Shown: positions 33,892 to 44,794, counted from the first letter of the stretch. The stretch is DNA of 64,000 nt from Pyxicephalus adspersus (GCF_032062135.1 NC_092868.1:46413103-46477102); one strand, 5' to 3'. Translations and numbers: made by a program. Notes: generated by a model from the sequence alone, not told the origin.

Positions 33892-34254
33892 TCACCAGCT
33901 TGGTTTCCAGTGGTCTGGAATGCCCTACAAACACTGCTCTAATCTACGCTGATCTCACTCTCTGAACAGTGCTGGTGGTTGGAGCAGTATTTGGGAAGGA
34001 GAGAGGGGGTAGGACTAATCTTCATATGTGGCTCCAGTGGTCCACGAAGACCTCTACCTAAGCTCAGTGGGAGGACGAGAGGAGTATACTCCCTGGAGCC
34101 TGTGCTTTCCCTGCCTTTTTTTTTAATTAAAAAAATTACAACAAATACTCACTCTCAAGTAAATCTTGTATTCATTTTACTGTAGCCCCTTTGCAGAGAC
34201 TTTATTAAAGCTTGTGTGTGTTCCTTCAATTGGCGGCCCCTGAATGGGTTAGAT

Positions 34255-34532
34255 CAGTTTTTCTCAACCATGGTTCTGTGGAACCCTAGAGTCCCTTCAA
34301 AGATTGCTAGGGGCTCTTTGAGCCTTGAGCAATTCGGACCTCTCAGGTCAGTTTAACAGACACTAATGGTCTTTTTGGCTATCTGTAAGTGTGGCATTTT
34401 TTCCACTGGCCAGCAATATAACAGTGGCCACCATGAAAATATAGTGTAGGCAGTGGATATAGAAGGGGTTCCCTGGGAACCTGAAAGTTGTTTCATAGGT
34501 TCCCCTATGTTAAAAAATGTTGAGAAAGGCTG
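34255..34532. mobile_element. hAT MITE, TTTCTCAACC family, copy B
   Basis: 278 bp, ends CAGTTTTTCTCAACCATGG and AATGTTGAGAAAGGCTG, flanked by GGTTAGAT (34247-34254) and GGTTAGAG (34533-34540), 7 of 8 identical. Internal GACCTCTCAGGTCAG and CACTGGCCAGCAATAT correspond to copy A at 20117. Confidence 0.9.
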
Positions 34533-34544
34533 GGTTAGAGGCTA

Positions 34545-35570
34545 CTTGAACAAATCTTACCAGGGCAGCTTGAACCCCTTTGTGTGCTCTGTGGGGGATA
34601 AACAGCAATACCAAGCAGTCAAATGGGAAAAAGTAAATATAGCAGACATCTATAACAGAGGTTGTTAAGCTCGCTAGGAAGTAATACTGTTATCTAGAAC
34701 ATGGATCTGAAATGGTAGTCCACAATTAGACATCTCCACAGACCAACTCCTGCTTTATATACATGGACATCTGTGTATCACCAATTACTTCAGTGATTAT
34801 GTTAATGTTGGTGCTTTTATGTTTCTACTTTTGGGATGATTTGGAAGTATTTTTAACACACTTAAGAGATTGTCTTGATGTTCTCCTGTGGAATCTGTCC
34901 TTCTGTTGTCCATCCATAATTTTGGAACATGGATGGTGCAGATGACCTACTACTTCTATTTGATGTTGACTAAGAATAAAGATTATACACTAAATGATTG
35001 TTGCCCAAGACAAGCGATTATGATTGCAAATCTAGCATGTTTACAGTTGTCTGTTGATCTAATTTACTGAATCGTCCTGGTGGATCAATGAATGCCCAAG
35101 CTGTGATGACCAGTGCACTTGCCTATGTAGGAGGACACAGTGAGGTGTACCTTGCTTGTCTTTCCATTTTAATAGGGAATAGGGAACAGTAAAGTTGCAT
35201 GTTGTCCAAAACTGTTGTCCACTGTTTTTGTTTGTGTTTTTGCTAGATTGGTATATCCTCTAATTAAATTAATTAAATACATGTGTATGCTGCCCTAGTG
35301 CCATGTGTTGTATTGTAGCCAGCTATACAAAAACCAAGGTGGAATTACTGTATTATAACATTTTATACTACATGGCCAAATGTAAACTATTCAGAAACCC
35401 AACTACCTGTTTGGCTAAATTTATATGAACAACCCCTCCAAATTATTGAGTTTAGGTGTTACTGGTAATACTCGAGCATATACAGACATTTTAGATAGTT
35501 TTGCATTTCCATTCTTTTGGTAACAATTTAGAGAAGGATAGCCTAATAAAAAATAGCACTAGTTAAGTCT
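34545..35570. other. Intergenic, nothing recognised
   Basis: No family features in the short frames here. Confidence 0.55.
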
Positions 35571-35573
35571 TTT

Positions 35574-35845
35574 TAGGCATACATGGTGGCTCAGGGGTAA
35601 ATGCTCTGGCCTTTGCAGCACTAGGTCCCAGGTTTGACCAGGACACTATTTGCATGGAGTTTGCAGGTTCTCCCCATGTTTGTATGGGTTTCCTCCGGTT
35701 ACTCCGGTGTTCTACCACATTCAAAAAACATGCAGTTAGGTAATTCCCTTTGAGCTAGTGACATAACTATGGACTTTGTACAGCGCTGCATAATATGATG
35801 GCACTATTTAAATACTGTGTAAAATGAATAAAAATAATAATAGAC
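35574..35845 (+). mobile_element. tRNA-headed SINE, near full length
   Basis: Head GGTGGCTCAGGGGTAAATGC resembles a Pol III A box and GTCCCAGGTTTGACC a B box. Body: TTTGCATGGAGTTTGCAGG, TTCTCCCCATG, GGGTTTCCTCCGG, ACATGCAGTTAGG. Tail: GGACTTTGTACAGCGCTGCA, ATATGATGGCACTATTTAAA, then an AAT-type run. Pol III-transcribed, mobilised by a LINE; not a functional tRNA gene. Confidence 0.85.
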
Positions 35846-36164
35846 CATATCCCAAAATACAGATGGGAATAATAATGTATACCTATGGTAACACTTTCAC
35901 AATATTATTTATTTACATTATTTCTGGTACCCTATCCCCCCTCATTGCCCTTCTTTATTCTTTTCCTCCTTCCCTTATCTTTATTCTCCTTCTCTCTCTC
36001 CCTCTTTAGTCTAGTTTCAAAAGGTTTGAAAATCAGACTTAGTTATTATCTCCAAAAAGCTAGTCCGCATTTTTGAATATGGTCTAAAAGTCCTAACACA
36101 TTGGTCCTAATCCATTGGTTCCAACATTTATGAACCTTTATCTTGTTATTTTTCTCGTCCGTTT

Positions 36165-36425
36165 AAAATGTGGGCACTGTATGTTCTCCCCGTGTCTGTG
36201 TGGGTTTCCCTCGGAAACTCCAGTTTCCTCCCACGTCCCAAAAAACATGGGGTTAGGTTAATATGCTTTCCCTCAAAAATAGTCTTGACTTTTTCAATGA
36301 CATATGACTATGGTAAGGACATTAGATTGTGAGCTTCTTTGAGGGACAGTTAGTGACATGACTATGGACTTTGTAAAGTGCTGCGTAATATGTTGGTGCT
36401 AAATAAATACTAGTTACTACAACAA
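36165..36425 (+). mobile_element. tRNA-headed SINE, 5' truncated
   Basis: Lacks the tRNA-like head; starts at TGTATGTTCTCCCCGTGTC, then CTCCCACGTCCCAAAAAAC, AGATTGTGAGCTTCTTTGAG, and the tail TTTGTAAAGTGCTGCGTAAT. The middle part is less deleted than in the copy at 35574. Confidence 0.82.
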
Positions 36426-36479
36426 CTAAGCACCATTTTAAGGTATTTTGGAGAATGATTTATTGTAGCAACTGTACAT

Positions 36480-36585
36480 GAAGCCAGAACGATATAGTTT
36501 TGATGAATTTGATGGTGAGGGACTCGAATTGCCTAGAGTCCTGACATAAACTCTACTGAACACTTGTAGGATAAACTAAAAAAAA
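36480..36585 (+). mobile_element. Short Tc1-like fragment
   Basis: TTTTGATGAATTTGATGGTG through CTCTACTGAACACTTGTAGG resembles the Tc1-family coding region around the DxNPxE motif, in degenerate form. Appears to belong to the same subfamily as the relic at 51040. Confidence 0.5.
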
Positions 36586-36780
36586 ACAACAACCATAAGC
36601 CTTCCTATCGGTACCTGACTTTGTATTGTTTTTTCCTGCAAAACCTTCCAAGAAAAAAGGCGACTGGGAAGGTTTTCCACAAGTGAGGTAAGGTGTTTGT
36701 GGTTGGACTCCATTTTAACGTCTATGGTTTTGGAATTGGATGTCCTACAAGCTCATATAATATAGTTGCAATGGTTAGGT

Positions 36781-37240
36781 CAGGGTGTCAAACTCTGGCC
36801 CTCAAGGTACTTTTTTCACCCTCCCCCCCTAAGAATTCCGAAGATAACATAAATCTGGCCCGCCTGCTTTACCACCTCGCACTATCATTTTCAACACATG
36901 TTATACATAGACATTATTCCTGTACACCAATCATGTGACACAAAGCCTAGGCAATGATCACCAGGGGCATTGTGTTTGTTTCAATCCATTAGAGACTGCA
37001 TAGTGTAATATTTGGTGTCAGACAAACTTGTGATGTGAGAGGATGAACAACACCCAGGCTGCATAGATAGATAGAACTTAGTCTTTTCAACCCTAATGTG
37101 TTTGTAGAAAGGTTTGTTATTGTTAGTTATGGATGAAGTGGTAAACTTTCTAAATTTTTTCAATAAATTTCAAATTTGGTACCCGAATTGGTTTAAATTT
37201 TTAATTTCGGCCCTCTGTGTACTTGAGTTTGACACACCTG
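36781..37240. mobile_element. hAT MITE with CAGGGTGTCAAACTC end
   Basis: 460 bp, left end CAGGGTGTCAAACTCTGGCC, right end TTGAGTTTGACACACCTG, flanked by GGTTAGGT (36773-36780) and GATTAGGT (37241-37248). Lies 62 bases 3' of the OR stop at 37303. Non-coding. Confidence 0.88.
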
Positions 37241-37302
37241 GATTAGGTGTTCACAACCCCATGGCCTCATGCAGTCAGAGTCATACTCCACAAATCATGC
37301 TT

Positions 37303-38253
37303 TCAGTATTTTCTGACAACAATTTTATTATATACAATCTTTCTAACTGCAATCTTGACTTCATTGTTTCTGAGACTATAGATAAATGGATTTAGGAAGG
37401 GAGCAACAATTGTGTACACAATGGAGACAACTTTGTCCTCATCTGCATATCTTGACTTTGGCTTCAGGTACATAAAAAAAACTGACCCATAAAATAAAGT
37501 TACAACAATTAAGTGCGATGTACAGGTTGAGAATGCTTTCTTTCTCCCAGATGCTGAATGAATATTTAGGATAGCAGATAATATTCTGATATAAGAGGTG
37601 CTGATCAGTAGCAGAGATCCTATGGTCATTCCACCACCAATGACAAATATGACAGCTTCATTGGCTTTGGTATCTGTACATGACAGTTTTAGTAAAGCAG
37701 GGACATCACAAAAGAAACTATTAATCACTTTAGACCTACAGTAAGGCAAACTGAAAGTAAGGGCAGAATTAATAAGGGAATTGCCTATGCCAATTAGATA
37801 TGATATAGTTATTAGTTGGATACAGGTCCTCCTATTCATGATGCTGATATACAGGAGTGGATGACATATGGCATTGTATCGATCATATGCCATGGCTGCC
37901 AGGATATAGAACTCTGTGCCACCTAAAAGTAAAGAGCAAAATAGTTGTATGACACATTCAGGCAAAGAGATCTTATTACATTCTGGATTCCAGTCTATGA
38001 AAAAGAGAGATAACATTTTTGGAGTGGTCGAAGTCACATAACCGATCTCTAGTATAGAGAAGTTGGCAAGGAAAAAGTACATGGGGGTATGTAGAGCAGG
38101 GCTGAATGTATAGGCAAGAATGATGAACACATTTCCAGATAAAGTAACTATATACACACTAAGAAATACAAAAAAAAATAAAAGCTGAAGCTCAGAAGTA
38201 TTTGAAAGACCCACAAGGGTGAATTCCTTCGCTGTCTTGTTATAATATGTCAT
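37303..38253 (-). CDS. Olfactory receptor, class II, with longer first extracellular loop
   Basis: Intact odorant GPCR of 316 residues. Seen: N5-K-T glycosylation site; GN at 40-41; LHTPMYFFLANFS; MAYDRYNAIC at 121-130; KKAFSTCTSH; PFLNPFIYSLRN. Relative to the neighbour at 1165 the distance from GN to DRY is four residues longer; the extra residues lie in the first extracellular loop, around DWNPECNK at about 88-94, and add a cysteine before the conserved one at position 100. The ATG at 38253 is preceded by a CTATAG acceptor 15 bases upstream. The gene lies just 3' of a 460-bp hAT MITE (36781-37240), which ends 62 bases from the stop codon and so lies in or just beyond the 3' untranslated region. 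Confidence 0.97.
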   Translation of the reverse strand: MTYYNKTAKEFTLVGLSNTSELQLLFFFVFLSVYIVTLSGNVFIILAYTFSPALHTPMYFFLANFSILEIGYVTSTTPKMLSLFFIDWNPECNKISLPECVIQLFCSLLLGGTEFYILAAMAYDRYNAICHPLLYISIMNRRTCIQLITISYLIGIGNSLINSALTFSLPYCRSKVINSFFCDVPALLKLSCTDTKANEAVIFVIGGGMTIGSLLLISTSYIRILSAILNIHSASGRKKAFSTCTSHLIVVTLFYGSVFFMYLKPKSRYADEDKVVSIVYTIVAPFLNPFIYSLRNNEVKIAVRKIVYNKIVVRKY

Positions 38254-38274
38254 TATCTTCGGAATTTGCTATAG

Positions 38275-39580
38275 ACAAGAAAAAAAGTGAATCAGTTTGT
38301 CTGAAAAAAAATAGTTTTACACATATTTCAGGCTTGTTTGTCATATACAACCATATGAAAATGTAAGTATACCTTAAGGAAATTGTTATGTTGGCATCTA
38401 ATAAATACAATTTAATAATAATATTACCTTTACAAATTCAGGCAGGTGTAGAACGAAACGGTCAATGTCCCTTTTGTAATATCACATCTTACCTGCCTTA
38501 CCTCGCTCCAGTTCCCTGGTTGTCCTGGATTGCCTGGCTTGTTCCGGGTGATGAATGGACTCCTGCCTGCCTGTGCACGAGTTACACCACCCTGCACAGA
38601 CAATTGAGAAGCCCAAAAATGGTTTCTAGACTGAAGATGAAAGAAAGATGGGGCGCCCAGCGAGAAAGTGCGGAAAGGTAAGTGCGTCAGGGGTTAGATA
38701 CCCTTAAGTGACCCTACCTTTAGGATAAAAAAAAAATTAGGAGTGGAAATTCCAGCCTTTGGTGTCCTATACATCCCAGGGTGCTGCTGCTATGCAGCAC
38801 ATTTTTAGGTGTATTAGATACCATATCCTCCATTATGTGATGTGTTTTTTGCACCTGTCACACTCATGACAAGAGGTGAAAGAACAAGAAAAAAGAAAAA
38901 CAATATAATAAAAAAAATAGAGAAAGAAGGCTACTTGATCCAAAACTTGATCCAAAAAAAAACAGGTGAACAAGTACAGTAAAGTAAATCCTTACCACTG
39001 AATTCAGGGGAGAAATAAAATAATTGAATAAAGTAAAGAAAGCATTTAAAATGATAAATATATATAGAAACGAAAACTAACATAAGTCCCCGAATCTGTT
39101 TTAGCTTCTGTCTCCTATATACCAACACTATAATCTCTAAATATTTGATGAACCAACGTTATTCTTTTCAGTAAGGTAAACCTGAATTAACAAGTGCACG
39201 TTACATTTTCCAGAGAAATCTCTGCCTTGTTGTACCTGATATATATTATTTTATTGCTCACTGGGAACTCAACCCTGAAGACTGTCATAATAGCAATAAA
39301 GAAGACACATTGATACAAACAACTGTGCTTTGGTTTGCCTTAATTATATTGCTGTCAAGAAACATAAATCCCTCAGGTCTAATTATTGTGTGTGCCGAAA
39401 AAACAGCTTACATTAATTAGCCTTTGAACAAAAAATGATACATTTTATGTTGCTGCAACATAACTTTTTTTACTAAAACCAAAAAATAAAAATGTAATAT
39501 TTTGTAGATAAGGCAAATTTCAATGTGGCCGTCAGTTTTGTTTTCTTTTTTCAGACTGCTTTCAAACTTTGAGAGCGAAT
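38275..39580. other. Upstream of the 37.3-kb OR
   Basis: A GC-richer block at 38440-38720 is probably a repeat; the rest is AT-rich. No upstream exon found. Confidence 0.5.
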
Positions 39581-39587
39581 TGTAATA

Positions 39588-40657
39588 CAAGGGGGTGCTG
39601 AGAAGTTCCTGGCTTTGGCCTCTTCCAGATGAAATAGAAAAATGCGGGTTTACGTTGCTGCAGAACTTTCAACTATTTTTGTACTAAAATGCTGCACCAG
39701 GGTTTCAAGACTGGGCATTTCACCAATGAAGATGAGCCCCGCAGTGGGGCCCCCCAACCTCAACTGACCCGGCAACCTTCGATGCTGTCCATGAGCTGAT
39801 TATTGAGGACCGGCGAATATCAGCAAAAAAGATAGTCCAGATACATGACATCTCACGGGAGCGGTTGGGTTTGTTATCACCATTATCCTAGACATGCACA
39901 AGCTTTCAACAAAGTGGGTGCCAAAATGTTTGAACAGTGATCAGAAGAAGGAATGAGCTGAAGCATCCAAAGCCATTTTGGCCTATTTTGAAGCTGCACA
40001 GGACATTTTGACTAGGTTAGTGACTGAGGATGAAACCTGGCTCCACATCTATGATCCTGAAACCAAGGAACAGTCAAAGAAATGGCGCCACAGCGGGTCC
40101 CCGCGGCCGAAAAAGTTCTGAATTTAGAAATTGGCCAAAAAAGTCATGGTGTCCGTTTTCTGTATGGTATTCTCTTGGTGGACTACCTACCTCAGGGCTC
40201 TAGTATCTCCAGACAGTATTATGCTAACCTCCTGGACCAGCTGAAGGAGGCAATTAGGACAAAATGCCGTGGAAAGTTGACCAAGGGGACCCTTTTTTTG
40301 CAGAACAATGCACCTGCGCACACGTCCAACATTGTGGCTGCCAAATTGAACACCCTGGGTTTCCAATTGGTCCACCATCCCCCCTACTCACCTGACCTGG
40401 CCCCTTCGGACTATTATCTGTTCCCGAATTTGAAGAAACACCTGAAGGGGCAATGTTTTGAGGACATTTCTGACATCAAAGATGCTGCTGAGAGCTGGTT
40501 TGCGGCCCAACCAAAGGACTTTTATTTGAACGGTCAATAAAAGCTACAACTACGCTGTACCAAGTGCATCAGTCTCAGGGGGGAATATGTTGAATAAATG
40601 TGTTATTTCATAACTCTGGCTCTCTTCTCTCAGGGCAAACTTCTCAGCACCCCCTCG
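39588..40657 (+). mobile_element. mariner-like element 2 with TA duplication
   Basis: 1070 bp between TA dinucleotides (39586-39587, 40658-40659). Left end CAAGGGGGTGCTGAGAAGTT; right end ACTTCTCAGCACCCCCTCG, in which seven bases present in element 1 are missing just inside. Same family as 22881-24104, with the first third of the transposase gene deleted near 39660-39700. Confidence 0.92.
39700..40540 (+). pseudogene. mariner transposase, 5' deleted and frameshifted
   Basis: Begins inside the DNA-binding part (RFQDWAFH/TNEDEPRSG-like coding in shifting frames), continues with TEDETWLHIYDPETK (first Asp) and an open frame at 40082-40540 that reads VDYLPQGSSIS, QNNAPAHTSNIVAAKL, PYSPDLAPSDYYLFPNLKKH (third Asp). 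The residue where mariner enzymes have the second catalytic Asp is Asn here (QNNAPAH), so even this frame would be inactive. Confidence 0.9.
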
Positions 40658-40904
40658 TAAAGGCTGTTGAATTTTGAGTTAATTGTAAAGCTCATAAAGA
40701 TTTTATGGGTTCCAAATTAGCTAGGGAGAATTGTGGGAACATGACCCCCAAAAATTAAATTAAAAAGCAATTTTTTACTGTAAATCAAAATTAAAGGAAA
40801 CCCATTTTAATAAATGCTGACTTCCGGGGTTATTAGTCTAACTCCTTGAACACAGTTTTATCAACAAATTTCTGAGAAAAGGGGACAGGAGGGTTTGGAG
40901 GATT

Positions 40905-41084
40905 TGTGATAATAAGTCAATGCTTTACAAAGTTCATAGTTAGGTTACTAACTGACCCTCAGAGGGGCTCACAATTTAATTCTTTATATAGTCATAGGTC
41001 ATTAACACAGCCCCAGCCAAGATTCATACCTGAGACCCAGTGCTGCAAAAGCCAGGGTGCTAACCACTAAGCCACCGTGCTGCC
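40905..41084 (-). mobile_element. tRNA-headed SINE, internally deleted
   Basis: On the minus strand: GGCAGCACGGTGGCTTAGTG, GTTAGCACCCTGGC, then GGGTCTCAGGTATGAATC (B-box-like), and a tail with GTGAGCCCCTCTGAGGGTCA and CTATGAACTTTGTAAAGC. The middle third of the SINE is absent. Its head abuts the 3' target duplication of the LINE at 41097. Confidence 0.85.
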
Positions 41085-41096
41085 CCATAACATCTT

Positions 41097-42167
41097 TTTT
41101 TTTTCAAACCAGTTTTTATTAGTTTTGTCATTTTACAAAAACAACCATAACAACAACAATCAACAGGAGGTCAGAACATAAAAAGGGGGGGGGGACACTC
41201 GAAGTTTGAAATTTTTAAGATAGCATACCATCAGTCATTAAAACCAATAATATATGAGTTATTAGCCATTCGCATTTGCCGTATTTGTGACATTCGTAAT
41301 ATACCACGTAGAGTATTGGAACACATTGAGGATCGATGAGCTCTCCGAGCTTGTAAACGTATAAGTCATAAATTGGTACCATTGTTGCCAGAAACAAGTT
41401 ATACGATCATCTCCTTGAAGTTGAGCGTCCAACATCTCTGTATGAAATAAAGCTTTCAAGGAAGTGATGACTTGTTCCAATGTGGGAGGAAGAGGCTGAA
41501 TCCAATTGCGCATAATCACTCCCCTGCCTGCCAACAAACAGACACTAGTCCAACGTTGTAAAGAACGGGACATACCGTCCTGGTTTGCGTTTTCCCATGA
41601 ACCAAACAGGAGCAGGGAAGGGGTGTTAGGGATATGATATCCGGTAATATTAGATATGAACACAATAATTTGATGCCAGAAATGTTCAATATGTGGACAA
41701 AACCAGAGGCGGTGAGGTAGAGAGGCATTAGCACAATTACATTTGGGACATTGAAAATGCCATTGTTTGGGCTGCGCATCAAATGTGGCAGGCCTGAACA
41801 CCTTATAAGCCCTATGTAGCAACATGAATTGTGATTCTCTCCATACCTCATTTACAATAGTCTTTCTAACTGTTAAATAACCTTGTATAACCATATCAAT
41901 GATCTCCGGGTCAGGGAAATCCCTTTGCCATCTTTTTACATTGGAAACTGAAAGGGGTTTGGTAAAAGAAGGCAGCAGATAGGCATGTACATTAGAAATA
42001 TTTGGAGGGGACAATGATAAGAGCTTATCGAAACCATTAGGGCGGAAAAAGTCAACATATTGAAGAGCCAAAGATTTGAGATAAGACACAGCCTGATTAT
42101 AGTATATTGGATGGAGTGCCCATCTAGGAATATCATATTTGTTTTGTAAATCCGATAAGGATATTTT
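41097..42167 (-). mobile_element. L1-like LINE, 5' truncated, with 12-bp target duplication
   Basis: Minus-strand non-LTR retrotransposon tail. The poly(A) tract is the T run at 41097-41108, and the 12-base sequence AAGATGTTATGG (minus sense) lies on both sides: 41085-41096 and 42168-42179. The body encodes the end of an ORF2 protein followed by about 160 bp of 3' untranslated DNA with a G9 run (41186-41195). Truncation at 42167 falls inside the RT-to-C-terminal region. Confidence 0.9.
41262..42167 (-). pseudogene. LINE ORF2 C-terminal part
   Basis: ORF2 proteins of L1-like elements nick target DNA and reverse transcribe the element RNA. Only the last ~300 residues remain, in an open frame that continues 5' into flanking DNA up to 42224; those first ~19 residues are not LINE. 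Visible: ISLSDLQNKYDIPRWALHP and YYNQAVSYL (thumb-like region after the RT), VNEVWRESQFMLLHRAYK, and a C-terminal zinc-knuckle-like CPKCN-x7-H-x5-C-x2-H. Catalytic RT and endonuclease domains are absent. The frame being intact suggests a fairly recent insertion. Confidence 0.82.
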
Positions 42168-42179
42168 CCATAACATCTT

Positions 42180-43425
42180 AATATTATATAGACCTGCCAG
42201 TATGTTATTTGGGTCACCTTTCAAATATATTGCAGATTTAAAACGTACTAAAACTTAATGCACATCTTTGAAATGATCTGTCATTGTGAAGTATAAGAGC
42301 TTCTATTGTCTGGCATGGATACATTTGAGTCACAGACAAAGAATACCCATGTTGAAAACAAAGCAGCATGGCTGTTAGACATCCAGTATTTTCAAGACTG
42401 GTAAGCCATAGCATCCCCCATGATGATGGACGCTGGATGCTGATGGACCCGGCAGGGTTTTGCAGTTTTTAAGAGTGTAGGAGACACATTGTTTGGCACC
42501 AGAACAGAAAATAAACAAAAAAATAAAACAGGACTTTTAAGGCATTCAACAGATAATATTCAATTGATTATTAATTTAAAACTATCATTTACAAAGATAA
42601 AAATATTACGTTCATATTAAAACAATAACAATAAATGCATATCTTGGAGTGGTTGAACATTTACAGGTTCAACACGTTTTGCAGAAAAATATACCGCGTC
42701 ATCAGGAACTTTGAGACATATATTCCATTATATTAAAATTTAACAATTTGGTACTGTTCTCTTTGTGGGTATAAGAGCCATTGGAAACCACTCAGTCCTA
42801 TGCACACATATAGAACCTTTAATGTTCAGTGCCCCAAATGACTACAACAAATCAATTTTTCCAGGGATAACTAAGTGTAAATGTACTTAATCCAAGGAGT
42901 CTTTAAAACTTATGTATCTCCTCCTCATCAATCTCCATCAACCATCCCGTTATACCCATAGACAATTTTTTTACCCACATTTGTAATTTGACATATTGTT
43001 TGGTTTAACTTCTGAACCTTTTTTTCTGTTGTTGGAACTGTTGTCTATGAGTTCTGGGGCTGTAGTTGTTTGAAAACCATGACCAACAGAAAAGGTTTAT
43101 CAAGCTATAAAAGTCAGACACTGATAATGTATATAGATAGTGATAATATACTGATAGTGTAATATAGTATTTAAAAAGACTTTAAAAAGTTTAAATTCCT
43201 GACAGGTTTGAAATGAATTAAAACCGTGAATGGTGTAATGGATGGGTGTCCTAAAATTTCTTACTAGATAAAATAAACCACTCTCCTGCAAAAGAAAGCC
43301 CTGAAGAAGCTACTGTTACCACCAAAATGTGTTGTATTTTACCTGATAATAAAAACTATCATTTGCACCTAACATCCTTATCCATTCACCTTTTTGGTGC
43401 TGCTTTCCTTCTTTATCTCAGGTGT
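42180..43425. other. Intergenic with two GAAGC/GTGTTG-type motifs
   Basis: On the minus strand at about 42660-42710: CCTGATGACGCGGTATAT ... AAAACGTGTTG; on the plus strand at 43290-43337: CCTGAAGAAGCTACTG ... AAAATGTGTTG. Similar motifs occur in repeat 3' ends of many vertebrates. Confidence 0.45.
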
Positions 43426-43431
43426 GAAACT

Positions 43432-44376
43432 TCAATACTTATGAGCATCTATTCCTTCACATACTAACTTCCTAAGTGCCATCTTAAAATCATTATTTCT
43501 GAGGCTGTAAATAAAAGGGTTTAATAATGGTGCAATGACAGTGTACATGACTGCTACAAGGCGGTCGTAGTCCATAATATAATTTGACTTTGGTTTTAAG
43601 TAAATAAAAATTCCAGAACCATAAAATATTGTAACAACGATAAAATGAGACACGCAGGTTGAAAAAGCTTTCATGCGTCCAGAGCTGGAATGAATCTTCA
43701 CTATAGCTATAATAATCATTGAGTAAGAGATCATAGTTAACAGAAGTGAACCCATGGTGACAAATCCACCAATAATAAAAGTGGCAAGTTCATTAACCCT
43801 GGTGTCCACTTCAACCAAATTAAGTAAGGGAGGGATATCACAAAAAAAGTAATTAATTTTGATGGAACTACAAAAAGGCAAGGTAAAGGTAAGTGTGGTG
43901 TGTATAACAGAGTTCGCTATACCGATAGCCCATGACCCAAGCACATAGTTTGTACATGAAACTTTATTCATAATAACAGTGTATAGAAGCGGGCGACATA
44001 TCGCGTTGTAGCGGTCATAGGCCATGGCCGCTAGAATATAACACTCCGTACTACCCAGTAACATAAGGAAGTATAACTGTACAACGCATCCATAAAAAGA
44101 TATTGTATTGTGCCCATGAAGGAAGTTGGACAACATGTTGGGTACAGTCGTTGAAATGTAACATACATCAAGAAAAGAAAAGTTGGCAAGGAAGAGGTAC
44201 ATAGGAGTGTGGAGGTTCAAGCTTTTGTGATAAGCAACAATAATACATGTATTTCCAAATAAAGTTATAATATATATAATAAAAAACATCACAAAAAGTG
44301 TGCCTTGTAGACTGGGAGTCTCAGAAAGGCCAACAAGCATGAATTCTGTTGGTAGGGTGCAGTTTTTTAAGATCAT
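43432..44376 (-). CDS. Olfactory receptor, class II, intact
   Basis: Odorant GPCR of 314 residues. Seen: N5-C-T glycosylation site; GN at 41-42; LHTPMYLFLANFS; MAYDRYNAIC at 118-127; MKAFSTCVSHFIV, with Val where the others have Thr; PLLNPFIYSLRN. The usual PKML after TM2 is PNML here, so the basic residue is missing. The start is the ATG at 44376; the codon before it is GTG and would lie in the leader, 17 bases after a TTTTACAG acceptor. Second extracellular loop cysteines are present. No break in the frame. Confidence 0.96.
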   Translation of the reverse strand: MILKNCTLPTEFMLVGLSETPSLQGTLFVMFFIIYIITLFGNTCIIVAYHKSLNLHTPMYLFLANFSFLDVCYISTTVPNMLSNFLHGHNTISFYGCVVQLYFLMLLGSTECYILAAMAYDRYNAICRPLLYTVIMNKVSCTNYVLGSWAIGIANSVIHTTLTFTLPFCSSIKINYFFCDIPPLLNLVEVDTRVNELATFIIGGFVTMGSLLLTMISYSMIIIAIVKIHSSSGRMKAFSTCVSHFIVVTIFYGSGIFIYLKPKSNYIMDYDRLVAVMYTVIAPLLNPFIYSLRNNDFKMALRKLVCEGIDAHKY

Positions 44377-44794
44377 CACTTTAGTTTTATATTCTGTAAA
44401 AAAAATATTTTGTAAATATAAGGCTAACTTATGTGAACGTCAGCATAGGAAATGACTAAAGGACTAGTCCATCCAATACAGTATATTATACAGCGGGTGG
44501 GAGCTGGTGGGCCTAATGGTGACTGGTAAGGATGAGCATATTATTCAAAAAATGCCACAGTAAAAAAACACTTCTACATTTAGGAGTTGTGCAATTATTT
44601 TCAAAAGTCAAAATATTCAATGTTTATTTTTCTACTAGGAATATAGCATTTTTGCTGAAAAAAAAGAAAAAATACAGAGACTGCCAAAATCACCAACCTT
44701 ATCACTGTCCACCTCAATGTTGGTGGATCAAGGGAAGTTTTTGGTAAATCTTGAAAAGCAAGTAGGATTACAAATAGTACCTGCTGTGCCTAAA

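Noticed and set aside
35580..35650. tRNA-like sequence with A and B boxes
   Set aside because: Acceptor and anticodon stems do not form and the body continues as a SINE; not a tRNA gene.
41085..42224. Intact 320-residue frame as a novel gene
   Set aside because: Most of it matches the pattern of an L1-like ORF2 C-terminus, with poly(A) and target duplication; the first ~19 residues are flanking DNA read in frame.
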